Positions 24,806 through 34,100 of a DNA stretch of 64,000 nucleotides are shown here, one piece after another. Positions within the stretch are counted from its first letter, which is position 1. Each line of letters begins with the position of its first letter. The translations under genes and the position numbers were made by a program. The notes below the pieces were generated by a model. The model saw only the letters and a program-made list of their open reading frames with translations, was not told where the DNA came from and made no database searches. The stretch is from Deltaproteobacteria bacterium (lineage in GTDB: Bacteria > Desulfobacterota > Desulfobacteria > Desulfobacterales > G020354645), in NCBI GenBank assembly GCA_020354645.1, contig CP070652.1:2389811-2453810 (forward strand), written 5' to 3'.

Positions 24806-26605
24806 TTAAGATTGTTTGATAAGATCATCAACCACCTGCTCAGCAATATCCGCAGTTGCCAGCGCACTTGCATATGACATACTCGCGTCTATGATTTGGC
24901 CTCGCGTCATTGCACCAACTGCATACAATTTAGACGAAATGGCAGTATTACCGTCTGGACCCAATGACAAAACTTGCTGCGTCTCCGGATCTATCCACAC
25001 AGCACCAGTTCTGTATATATACCGCTGTGCCTGACTATTTTCTGCCATATTTATTTTTTGCAGAGATCTTTTTTTTGCATCTATCCTGCTACGGGGAGCT
25101 TCGACCGTGTCGTAGGCCAGTTCTTCTATCTGCACTAGACCGCTTCGCAGTAAATTTTTTGCCAATTCTGCTGGACAGGTTTCGAAGGACGTTTTCTGTC
25201 CAGTAGCATTAACAACATAATTATAGAAATCTTTTCGTTCCAGTCCATTATCATCGAGATAGATGAATTCAAATCCTCCGCTGGCATTTTCTCGAGACAA
25301 ACTGTATTCGGACCCCAGTTTTACTACGTTCACCAACCCGGCCTTCATGAGTGTTATAAGTTTTTGGGCAATTACTGGCGGCAGTGTCGCAGCATAGCAG
25401 AAAAATAGCGTACTTAATTGTCTATCAAAGTGCTGTCGGTCCTGGGGAGCCAGATTGAGATAAAGATGCCTTAACATGGCAAAGGACTGATGTAACACTG
25501 TCTGCCACAGCAGTTCACCGTGAAGCCCATCACCTTTTTGGGCCTCCCGAATAGCACTCTCCATAATTTCTGTCGGCGATTTTTTGGGTGCCATAACTTC
25601 TTGCCAGTTTATTGGATGACCGTAGGCAGCTTCCAGATCTGCATTCAGTAGACTGAAAACCTTTTCAAGCCCTAAAAACTTATTATTAGCGGTCAGAAGC
25701 CGGTCGATATTTTCTCTGGTAAAATAAACATTTTGATAAAGACCCATTCTGCCGTGCACTTTAGGTAAAAGCCCGTGCCTCGAATACAGAGTGACTTTCC
25801 GTGGTGCATTTGAAGGTATATATTTAATCGCGCCATTTTTGTTTCGAGCAAATTTTCCATCGGATAACAGGGTCAATACGGCATCGCAGGCGCTTAAACT
25901 TGTGCCGAGAACGGCAACATGCTCCCCGGGTGCAATTTTTTCTAATAGTTTTCCCGCCGGCCAAGGCGACATGAAATAATTTCCTGCCGCTATGCCTTCT
26001 GCTTCGACACGAGATGTCGGCTCAACCGTCCAGTGTCCGGTGGCTAACAGTATCCGGCTTGCATTGATTTTGTGGGTTCCACCCGATCGAACCGATCTCA
26101 GCGTAAGTTGTATTCCAATATTTGTGTTTGCTAAGGCGATGACTTCATTTTCTGGGTAGAGGTCGACTTGTAATCCCAGTTTTTGGATAATCTCGACAGC
26201 TTCGTTAAACCGAGCCTTTAGATACTTACCCATTACAATCCGTGGATAGAAATCGCAGTTTCCGTTGCCCAAAACCGGTTTTGAGTGCTCGGCACTCAAA
26301 TCAGGGATGCGCCTCCGGAGTTTGGTCCAGTTGCTATGCAGCCACTTTATAAAATCTTCTGGGTTTCCGGCGACGATTCCCATATCCTGGGCACACATAC
26401 TGATAAGATGAATCGGTAATGCCTGTTTTGCACTGAAAGGATACCCCGGACCAAACTCATTTGTTTTTTCGACAACCTGAATCGTAATCTTTGGAAGGAA
26501 AGCGCCGCATTTGCCGGCATTTTGTTTTAACTTTGTTGCGAGATGATAGAGCATGGCAGTTCCCGTTAACCCACCGCCGATGATTGCAAAACTAAAATTT
26601 TTCAT
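24806..26605 (-). CDS. FAD/NAD(P)-binding protein (NAD_binding_9-like)
   Basis: A 599-residue soluble flavoprotein. The FAD-binding dinucleotide motif is at the N-terminus (AIIGGGLTGTAMLYHL, residues 6-21), an ATGHW segment follows near residue 192, and VAVLGTSLSACDAV around residue 235 forms a second nucleotide-binding motif. NATGQ and VGAMTRG occur late. This layout is that of the FAD-NAD(P)-binding family related to HpaO/SidA-type proteins; the substrate is unknown. It lies 57 bases upstream of the HypD activase in the same direction. The two may be co-transcribed, but a role with hydroxyproline is only suggested by position. No clear ribosome-binding site is seen. Confidence 0.8.
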   Translation of the reverse strand: MKNFSFAIIGGGLTGTAMLYHLATKLKQNAGKCGAFLPKITIQVVEKTNEFGPGYPFSAKQALPIHLISMCAQDMGIVAGNPEDFIKWLHSNWTKLRRRIPDLSAEHSKPVLGNGNCDFYPRIVMGKYLKARFNEAVEIIQKLGLQVDLYPENEVIALANTNIGIQLTLRSVRSGGTHKINASRILLATGHWTVEPTSRVEAEGIAAGNYFMSPWPAGKLLEKIAPGEHVAVLGTSLSACDAVLTLLSDGKFARNKNGAIKYIPSNAPRKVTLYSRHGLLPKVHGRMGLYQNVYFTRENIDRLLTANNKFLGLEKVFSLLNADLEAAYGHPINWQEVMAPKKSPTEIMESAIREAQKGDGLHGELLWQTVLHQSFAMLRHLYLNLAPQDRQHFDRQLSTLFFCYAATLPPVIAQKLITLMKAGLVNVVKLGSEYSLSRENASGGFEFIYLDDNGLERKDFYNYVVNATGQKTSFETCPAELAKNLLRSGLVQIEELAYDTVEAPRSRIDAKKRSLQKINMAENSQAQRYIYRTGAVWIDPETQQVLSLGPDGNTAISSKLYAVGAMTRGQIIDASMSYASALATADIAEQVVDDLIKQS

Positions 26606-26895
26606 TTTAGTAACTGGTTTCCGAAATATCTCAATTTATATAAATTATTAGCACACGTGCAAAGCTGTTTCGAGGAGAAAAATAAGAAAATCTATGGTCA
26701 CCATCATAAAATCCGATCAAAACCGCAGATCAAAGCATGATGCCGTAAACATGCTGATCAGAGCAGGCTATATTTTAATTGAAAAAAATCGAATGTGGTT
26801 TTATTGCATGATATCATCTTTTAATCATCCATATTCATATTTATGTGAACTTCTTTAAATTAAAGATGAAAGTCCAGTAATACAATCTATCCGTC

Positions 26896-27471
26896 ATGAG
26901 AGAAAAATCAGATATGCGGTCGAGATTCCGGTTGATTCAGGGGGGCCTTCGGTGCCAAACATCGTTTGGCCCAATCCGGATTGTTGCTGCACCGGAAGAT
27001 TCACCGCCGTTTGGTATTGATGCGCTGGTTGTGGAAGAGGATACCTGGCTGATAATGAGTGCCGAACCAAAAATTGGTGAGCCCGAAGAACACCCGGTTC
27101 GGTTGATGGCCGATTTGCTGAAGGCCCGGCCCAAATCCGTCGGCAGTGTATTGGTCAAAGGCCAAAATCCCATGCACTTTATGGCCGTCGTGCATGACGT
27201 AAACCAAGACCCAACCTGGAGGGAAGAATGGATTGAAAGTGCACTCAAGGAGATATTTCGCCAGGCCGAGCGACGAAAGCTTCGAGCGATCGGCCTTCCG
27301 TTACTCGGCACTATTCACGGCAAGTTAGCAAACCAACGTTTTGGTGAGTTGCTTACCCGGGCATTGGTGCAGACGCCCTTCAAGCATCTACGGTGCTTGT
27401 GGCTGATTGCGCCCACACCGATCAATTCTGAAATCATCGAGTTGCTGCAATCTATGCTAATCGATACTTGA
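26896..27471 (+). CDS. Macro-domain-like protein
   Basis: A 191-residue protein that looks like a divergent macro domain, a fold that binds ADP-ribose. Supporting segments are GSVLVKGQNPMHFMAVVHDV (strand and loop before the phosphate site), WIESALKEIFRQAERRKLRAI (the long helix) and GLPLLGTIHGKL, which corresponds to the conserved PALGTG loop. The usual N-terminal NAAN motif is not visible, so catalytic activity is doubtful. Start is ATG 26896, with ATG 26914 as an alternative; neither has a clear ribosome-binding site. It is followed by the lipid-kinase-like gene in the same direction. Confidence 0.62.
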   Translation: MREKSDMRSRFRLIQGGLRCQTSFGPIRIVAAPEDSPPFGIDALVVEEDTWLIMSAEPKIGEPEEHPVRLMADLLKARPKSVGSVLVKGQNPMHFMAVVHDVNQDPTWREEWIESALKEIFRQAERRKLRAIGLPLLGTIHGKLANQRFGELLTRALVQTPFKHLRCLWLIAPTPINSEIIELLQSMLIDT

Positions 27472-27603
27472 CCAAATGATACGCAACTGAAGCGGTTTGG
27501 CTCCTTTGCCAAAGGTGATGCTTGGGAAAACTATACCCTGATCCCTGATAGCGTTATACAGGTGTCAGAACAACGTTGCGGTTGTTGGGAAGGTTTGGGA
27601 AAT

Positions 27604-28500
27604 GTGAAGATTGTTCTCATCGCAAATCCGCATTCAGGTCAGGCAAAAGCGAAGAAATTCATTGCGGTGGTTGAAAAAAAATTGAAGGCGAACAGAATCC
27701 GTTTTGATCTGTTTCTGACCGGCTACCATGAACACGCGATCGAAATAGTAAGACAGGTATCTGTCAGGGAATATGATGCAGTGGTTTCGATGGGTGGAGA
27801 CGGTACCAATTATCAGGTGCTGAACGGGTTATTGAAATATCACGGCGAGGGAGATTTACCGCCCCTGGGGATCATCCCGATTGGCCGCGGCAATTCTTTC
27901 TGCAAAGATTTGCAATTGTTTAATATCGAAGACGGGATATCGGCCTTATCCCGGTGTACGGTAAAAGAAGTTGATGTTTGTTGCTTTGCGCAGAAAAGCG
28001 AAGTTTATTATTTCGTCAACCTCATGGGGATGGGTTTTGTTACTGATGTGGCCAAAACGGCAGCGATTTTCAGATGGGCGGGCGACTTCAGCTATGTTAT
28101 CGGTGTCCTCTATCATACTCTGGGTCTGAAATATCACCAAATGATGCTGGAAATCGACGGGGAAGCTGTCTCAGGGGCAAACTGCTTTGTCGAAATCTGC
28201 AACTCGCGGTATACGGGCGGTGACATGCTGATGGCGCCTGACGCTGAAATTGATGATGGGTTGTTTGATGCGGTTATTGTTTCGCCGTTAGGTCGCATAA
28301 GTCTTATTTCAACTTTCCCGAAAATTTTTAAAGGGACGCACGGAGAGAATCCGGCCGTTCGATTCGTGAGGGGAAAGTCAGCAAAAATTTACACCGTACC
28401 TGAAAAAGCGCTGCTTCCGGATGGGGAAATGTTTGGCACGACCCCCACCCGGGTCGATGTGTTGCCCAGAATCGTCCGATATTTCAGTTTGGGTATTTAA
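27604..28500 (+). CDS. Diacylglycerol kinase-like lipid kinase (DAGK catalytic domain)
   Basis: About 298 residues. The catalytic domain shows KIVLIANPHSGQAKA at the start, MGGDGTNYQVLNGL (the GGDGT nucleotide motif) and IPIGRGNSFCKDL, where family members normally have PxGTGNDxA. A C-terminal beta-rich domain with DGEMFGTTPTRVDVLP follows, as in YegS/DgkB proteins. It probably phosphorylates diacylglycerol or a related lipid using ATP. The start is uncertain: GTG 27604 matches the family start, while GTG 27562 adds 14 residues. The R in place of T in the GRGN loop is a small departure from consensus. Confidence 0.83.
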   Translation: MKIVLIANPHSGQAKAKKFIAVVEKKLKANRIRFDLFLTGYHEHAIEIVRQVSVREYDAVVSMGGDGTNYQVLNGLLKYHGEGDLPPLGIIPIGRGNSFCKDLQLFNIEDGISALSRCTVKEVDVCCFAQKSEVYYFVNLMGMGFVTDVAKTAAIFRWAGDFSYVIGVLYHTLGLKYHQMMLEIDGEAVSGANCFVEICNSRYTGGDMLMAPDAEIDDGLFDAVIVSPLGRISLISTFPKIFKGTHGENPAVRFVRGKSAKIYTVPEKALLPDGEMFGTTPTRVDVLPRIVRYFSLGI

Positions 28501-28514
28501 CCCCAAAGTTTTAT

Positions 28515-28570
28515 GTGAAGCTCCCCGTCCTGAAGAGCGGGGCTTGCAAGGAAGCCAACCGGTCAAGAAT
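28515..28570. repeat. REP-like hairpin, CCGGTC family
   Basis: GAAGCTCCCCG and GCGGGGCTT form a hairpin, then GCAAGGAAGCCAACCGGTCAA follows. This is the plus-strand form of the element at 1195-1248. Immediately after the lipid-kinase gene, it could also serve as its terminator. Confidence 0.6.
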
Positions 28571-28727
28571 GCATGGATTTAGGGATAAAGTTCACCGGAA
28601 TAAACGCCGAGCATACCACATTATTTCAGGTCGGAATAAAAGGGGATAATTTTGTAATAAAACGAAAGTCTTATCGACCATTATAAAAAATAAAATTTGC
28701 ATTTTTGCTTTAATGAGTTACATTCAT

Positions 28728-28872
28728 TTGGCATCTGGTCGGCAAAAAATTGCCCCTGGCCCGGGCCGGCACAACCGTAGCGGTAATCGGAACAGTTTTT
28801 GTAAATCACGATATCGGAAATAGATATTTTCATTTCCGGGAAGCCCCGCCCTTCAGGGCGGAAAGCTTTACC
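28728..28872. repeat. REP-like element, TCTGGTCGGC type with GC hairpin
   Basis: Starts CATCTGGTCGGCAAAAAAT, continues CCCCTGGCCCGGGCCGGCACAA, and ends in a hairpin GAAGCCCCGCCCTTCAGGGCGG (shown here as consecutive pieces). The same beginning occurs at about 51.47 kb and, inverted, at 52.65 kb. Between this and the ferritin gene at 29003 there is a normal A/T-rich leader. Confidence 0.6.
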
Positions 28873-29002
28873 ACATTCGATTGGCCGCATCACAGCTGCG
28901 CTGAGCGTTATGATCGGTTGAATGTTGGTTAAATTGTTTCAGAAGATAAGATTTTTTTCCACCGGGGATTTGGGTGAATAAAAAGACTACGAAAGGAGAT
29001 TG

Positions 29003-29539
29003 ATGATGATAGGAGAAAGGCTGTGTAAGGCATTGAACGATCAGATTAAAAACGAATTGGAGTCATATTATATCTATCTTTCGATGGCCGCGTATTTTCA
29101 TTCACTCAGCCTGGACGGCATGGGACAATGGATGCGCTGCCAGGCTCACGAAGAAATGATTCATGCCACGAAATTTTTCGACCATATCATCGACAGGGGC
29201 GGAAAGGTTGTGCTGCAAGATGTCAAACAGCTGAAAACCGAATGGTCCTCTCCGCTGGAAGCCTTCCGGGATGCCTATGAGCATGAAAAGTTCATCACCG
29301 GCAAGATCAACGAACTGACAACGATTGCGCGCGAAGAAAAAGATTATGCATCCGAACCGATTCTGGCATGGTTTTCCGATGAGCAGATCGAGGAGGAAGC
29401 GTCCACTGGAAAAATAGCCGATGAACTGGAAATGGTCGGCGAGGATAAATCGGGCCTATTATTGATTGACCGCGAACTCGGTACCAGGACTTATCCGCCG
29501 GGATCACCTTTTGACCCTGCCGCAGCTTCAGGGGAATAA
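29003..29539 (+). CDS. Ferritin (non-heme, FtnA-like)
   Basis: A 178-residue ferritin. The ferroxidase ligands are visible in order: E in NELESYYIYL, HEEMIHATKF (ExxH), and later E residues in YEHEKFIT and WFSDEQIEEEAS. It stores iron as ferric mineral inside a 24-subunit shell and protects against iron-driven oxygen damage, useful in an anaerobe exposed to air. AAGGAG lies 4 bases before a TTG and 7 before the second ATG; I place the start at ATG 29003. It is monocistronic, followed by a spacer and an opposing small gene. The C-terminal tail (YPPGSPFDPAAASGE) is longer than in E. coli FtnA. Confidence 0.93.
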   Translation: MMIGERLCKALNDQIKNELESYYIYLSMAAYFHSLSLDGMGQWMRCQAHEEMIHATKFFDHIIDRGGKVVLQDVKQLKTEWSSPLEAFRDAYEHEKFITGKINELTTIAREEKDYASEPILAWFSDEQIEEEASTGKIADELEMVGEDKSGLLLIDRELGTRTYPPGSPFDPAAASGE

Positions 29540-29678
29540 GCCTTGCTCGGAATCTGATTGGTATTCTATGGGAACACCGGGGCATTTGTAATTATCGGAA
29601 GCCTTGGTGTTATCAAAGAGACGCATTGAACCAAACACGGGTGGTATTCGGGCAATCATCCAAAATTATGATCAGGTA

Positions 29679-29951
29679 TCAAAAGTTATACGGACGACTT
29701 TGCGAATGGCACCCGTAAAATCCCGTAATCTCATCCCCGAGTGACTCCAGATAATCCGCCAGTTCTTGTTCATTATCAAAGCTAAGGATACCAACATGAC
29801 CGGTTGTGGGGTTGAACGCTTCACCCGAACGCTGCCGACACATAGCTCGCAGAAATTCATCGGGGTCATTGTGGTAGGTTTGCGCCAGTTGCTCTTGATT
29901 GACAACCCGCCTTGCGTGCCCGTAGGCATCGAAATAAACGAAAAATTTCAT
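29679..29951 (-). CDS. Small soluble protein, unknown
   Basis: A 90-residue protein with regular secondary structure: a strand start (MKFFVYFDAYGHARRVV), a helix (QEQLAQTYHNDPDEFLRAMC) and a LSFDNEQELADYLESLGDEI helix near the end, closing with CHSQSRPYNF. Its composition argues for a real gene although the ribosome-binding site is weak. It faces the ferritin gene. No family known to me. Confidence 0.58.
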   Translation of the reverse strand: MKFFVYFDAYGHARRVVNQEQLAQTYHNDPDEFLRAMCRQRSGEAFNPTTGHVGILSFDNEQELADYLESLGDEITGFYGCHSQSRPYNF

Positions 29952-29999
29952 TTAGCTTCTATTTTGGTGCTTGATCCGCCCGGTTCCCGGTAAGCTCCC

Positions 30000-30170
30000 C
30001 CTTGTAAAGGCGGATCAAGGGAGGTTATCATAGTTGCCAAAATAAGATTCCTAAAAGGTATTATAATTAAGCCGAACCCTTGATGGGGTCGGCGCAACCG
30101 TGGCGGCAATTGGAACATCTTTTTGACCGGCCTGCTTCCCGACAGATTACGCCATTAAGGGCGGGTTGCT
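30000..30170. repeat. REP-like composite element overlapping a gene end
   Basis: Shares TAGTTGCCAAAATA and GGTATTATAATTAAGCCG with the element at 52545-52660, and the CCGGTC/GGGAAGC hairpin end with 28.52 kb (inverted here: GACCGGCCTGCTTCCC, then CGCCATTAAGGGCGGG). Its right end runs into the last codons of the 30155-30865 gene. Confidence 0.55.
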
Positions 30171-30865
30171 TCCCTTTCTTCTTTTGCTACTTTTTCAATG
30201 GCCTTATCCAAATATTTTAATTCAACCACCTCTTTGCCCAATCTCAACGCGACGTTTCCATTTTTATTAATATGCCAACTAATGATCGTGTTAAATATTT
30301 TGGTTTCTTCTTTTGCGGGTTTGCCATAACGGTCAAAAAGATTCGACATCAACTTATTAGAGAATTCAGCACTCACATGATCTTGAAGATCGGTCCAGTG
30401 TATCGACAACGTATAAAGCTTTTGGGTTACCGGCGTAAATAACAATTCGATGGTCGCCAGTTTACCGAGTAGTTGCTCTTTATAGAGAATTTTTCTGCCG
30501 GTTTTGCTGTTGGCTGAATCATTCGGGTCTTTGTGATCGCGATTCAATTCATCCCGAACCAGTGTGATGTTATTTTTTTCGGCAGCACGCTGAACATCGT
30601 CTAGGGTCATTCCGGAATACCACACATCAAACTTAAAACCTTCATGTTGAATCGACGGATCCTCAACCACTGACCTTTCAATTCTTTCAACTTCACTTTT
30701 GGGATAGCTAAGATTTGCACCGGATAGGGAACCTTTTACTCGGTCATTTTCCTCCCAGGCCATATCAACTTCAACTCTCTTTCCATTCTTTAACACAATG
30801 GTATCGGCAGCAGCAGAAAAGGCTATCAGAAGCAATATCAAAATAATTAGGTATTTTTTATACAT
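30155..30865 (-). CDS. Exported protein of unknown function
   Basis: About 236 residues with a clear signal peptide (YKKYLIILILLLIAFSAAAD), so it is exported. The mature start (TIVLKNGKRVEVDMAWEEND...KGSL, then YPKSEVERIER) is a small beta domain that is common in exported proteins of deltaproteobacteria. The central part (GMTLDDVQRAAEKNNITLV) could be a helical domain; the function is unknown. The last residues (REATRP) and the stop codon are encoded by repeat sequence, suggesting the original C-terminus was replaced when the element inserted. The ATG at 30865 is chosen for the signal peptide; upstream starts would add 26 unlikely residues. Confidence 0.72.
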   Translation of the reverse strand: MYKKYLIILILLLIAFSAAADTIVLKNGKRVEVDMAWEENDRVKGSLSGANLSYPKSEVERIERSVVEDPSIQHEGFKFDVWYSGMTLDDVQRAAEKNNITLVRDELNRDHKDPNDSANSKTGRKILYKEQLLGKLATIELLFTPVTQKLYTLSIHWTDLQDHVSAEFSNKLMSNLFDRYGKPAKEETKIFNTIISWHINKNGNVALRLGKEVVELKYLDKAIEKVAKEEREATRP

Positions 30866-31044
30866 GGCTGCACAGAACCTCATTATCAATGTGCTAACTA
30901 TTCCAAATAAAATTACGGCGTTTGGTTCTAGCTCTGGAACCATTCAATTGTATTTTATGAATTTTACTGATAAAATACCATTTTCGCAATTTAAAAATGA
31001 ATAAAAACTACCTGAAAAAACAAATTAAGGAAAATACCTATTTC

Positions 31045-31096
31045 AGATAGCTTCCCTTAAAGAAAAGGCGGGGCTTGCTGGGAAGCGAACCGATCA
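31045..31096. repeat. REP-like hairpin, CCGGTC family
   Basis: GCTTCCCTTAAAG and GGCGGGGCTTGCTGGGAAGC, followed by GAACCGATCAAAG, a variant of the CCGGTC tail. It ends 15 bases before the start of the large zinc-ribbon gene, so the leader of that gene is made of repeat sequence. Confidence 0.55.
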
Positions 31097-31110
31097 AAGA
31101 AAAACCTGCA

Positions 31111-34100
31111 ATGATAGTTACCTGTCCTCAATGTCAAAAAAAATATCACGTTGATCAGAGCCAGTTCCATGAGGCCATAAAGTATTTACGCTGCCAAGCC
31201 TGCGGAAGAACATTTCAATTGGCACCAACCCCACCGGAAACACCCTCACCTGAATCAGGGTTGCTGGAATTGACATGTCCCGGATGTAAAAAGGTATACA
31301 AGATTGATAAAAATCTGGTTACACCGGAGATGTCCACAATCCCCTGTAAAACCTGCGGCCTCCTGGTACCTATAGAAGTGGATCTCAGTTCCGAGCCGGA
31401 AGAAAAACCCAGCGATGATCAAAAGGATGACGCCCAACCTGAAATTTTATCCTGGACAGCCGCATCCGGCAGGCGGCGCGAGATAGCGCAAAAGCGAAAA
31501 AAAACAATTATCTTCTGTGCGGCGGCCGGTATCTTTCTCCTGATCGTCACCGCGGCATATCTGGGGTTTAAGTTATTCTACAAAAAGGAAGCTTTGCCGC
31601 AGCAATCAGGCCAAATGCCGTCAAAAGACCTCGAAGTGCTGTCCAGTGCCGGCCTCCAACCATGGATTTACATGGATGTCGATCTTGCGTTGCTACAAAG
31701 GGTCATTGAGAATCAAGTTTCTGCAGAACAAAAGAATCTCGGGTACCGGATCGCAACTGCAATTTACGATTCTTTCAGTCCGGAGCGAGGTCATTTGTTT
31801 CTATACCCCGATCCTGAATATCAATTTCTTCCGGTGCTGCTGGTGCAAAGCAAAGAAAAGTCCGATCCGAAAGAATCACTTATTAAAAAGGGAATTTTAA
31901 ACCAGTTCTTGGACCCCTCGACACAAGGAACTTATCGGATCAAAAGGCAGGCAGCTGCTTCGGTGGCCGCTGGCGGCTTTCCTGTTGATATATATCGGGT
32001 CTGGTTTTTTGAAAAATCAGTAGTACTTGGGCCCAAGACCCTGAGCCCCTTATGGGCAATGGGAGAAAAAACGCTGTTATCTTCAGGGCTCGTGCGATTC
32101 GCGGATTTTGCCAGAAAATCCGGAAACCTGGCAGTGATTTCATTTCGAACCGCCGATATCCGCGATGGCTGGGAAAAGACTATAACGGAACCTCTGGTGC
32201 AAGACTCTGATCCACAGGTTGCCGTGATTGCCCGCATGGTTGGCAACGTCCTGTCCAAACTGACCAAACCGTTTAAGGAGATCAACTTTCTGGCAATCGG
32301 GTTTAAGTTTTCCGGAGAAAAAGAACGCATCCTGAGCTATATTCAAGAATTCCGTGATGGGGTCAAAGGTGCTCAAATCTACGAGCATCTTAAAAATGGA
32401 TCCTGGGAGGACCCGGACACAGAAGGCCTTGTCTTGAATTTGGTGGAATTGCTCAATGATGAACGATTGGGTCGCAATATCAGTTTTGAGAAAAATCGAT
32501 TGTCTATCGATTTAATCTGGTCTGAAGAAGATGATGAAAGTGTGTTTCAGTCATTGGCGGATGCCACCGTGGGTTATATGCTCACGCAAAGCCTAAGCAG
32601 CGGGGAACCAACTGCAGGACCCATTGAACCCCAATATGTACCCGCACCGCAACTGGTTTCGCCAGTCAATGTTTCAAAAATAAAAGGTACAATTCCAGAA
32701 GCCGTTAAAAACAGTCTGTTTCCGAGCCATTACTGGCGGTTAGGAGACAAACCCCGCATGAATCTGGAGCTTGATCCCATCGCTTTGCCCAATGACGCCA
32801 TCGCTGAGCTTAGTTATGAAATTCTCTCGATCGGGGTTCCGGGTGGCAAGAATGTTTTGCGCAAAGAAGACAGCCCCCTCAACCGGGCAAGTGGGAGTTT
32901 TATAACTTTACCTGTTTTGAAAGGTACCCGCGGTGAAGACCTTGGAATTGCCCACATTCGCTTGCATATGACCTTGCCCGTAAAATTGAAGATATTCAAG
33001 TTCAGGTCAGATGCTGGAAAAGGAACGGTAAAAGAAGCAGATGGCATTTCGGTCAAGCTCGATCGACTTGAAAAAGATGTGGCCAGCGTCGCGTTTCGTG
33101 GCGGGAAAGGCTGCCATCTTTATGCCTTGGATAAAACCGGCCGGACACTGGCGAGCCTGGAATCCTTGGGATCACCATCACATACATTTTCCCGATTTCA
33201 AGGAATCATCGATACCCTTGAAGCGGTAGTCGTCAGTGAAGTATTGGAGCACTCTTTTGACATAAAAGTGGATCTGAACAATGGCAAAGAACTTGAGTTG
33301 CCCGAAAAGCCCGATCGTTCGGTTCCGGTACGTCATGACCGCAAGGCGTTGCTTAGCTACGCCGATTTTAGCCGGCAGGACCTCAATGGGCTGGCGGTAA
33401 AGTGGAGCAAGGAGAAAACGTTGTCGCTGGATTTACCCAAAAGCCCTTTTTATGGAGATGCGATATGGGAGACCCATTTTTTCGATGAAAACAAACCGGC
33501 GCTTCTCGCCTGGGATCCCATGGAAATGGGGGGAAAATTTGTAGTTTATTTCAGAAAGCCCCTGAAGAAGATACCTGATGCGGCCTTTGGCAGGGTTCGA
33601 TTGGAACTGTCAACCGGGATTCAGCGCGTTACGTTTTCAAAAAAAAGCGGAAACGGTCGGACGGTAAAACGCCTGCCTTCTGGGCAAAAGGTTGCGGTAA
33701 CTTTTGATAAAAACCAAATTACCTATAGCGCCGGTAAAAGCAAAATTCTCCAATTCGCCGCATATGATTCCACCGGCAAGCAGCTGAAAATAGGAAAGTA
33801 TACAAGCAGTAGCAAAGCCGGTATAATTCGCCGCTTCTGGGGCCAGCCCACAACGGTTGTTTTAGATATCGCCACCCAAAAAATCGTGAAAACAATCCCT
33901 TTTGATTTGCAATATGCGTCGGTAGATCGTGCCAGCTATCAGGATTACAAAAAGAAAATCGATCGCCAGAGAGAAATCGTCAGTGTTCTTAAGGCCATCG
34001 ATCATTCCAGAAAAAAATATCACCAAGTGTACGGGGAGACGCTGGCCGGTCTTTTTTATATCCACCATAAAAATCAACAACCCTTGATGCTTATCGACAA

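Noticed and set aside
26693-26859. 55-codon plus-strand frame before the macro-like gene
   Set aside because: Possible start ATG but the GAGGAG signal is too far upstream and the product has no recognisable pattern.
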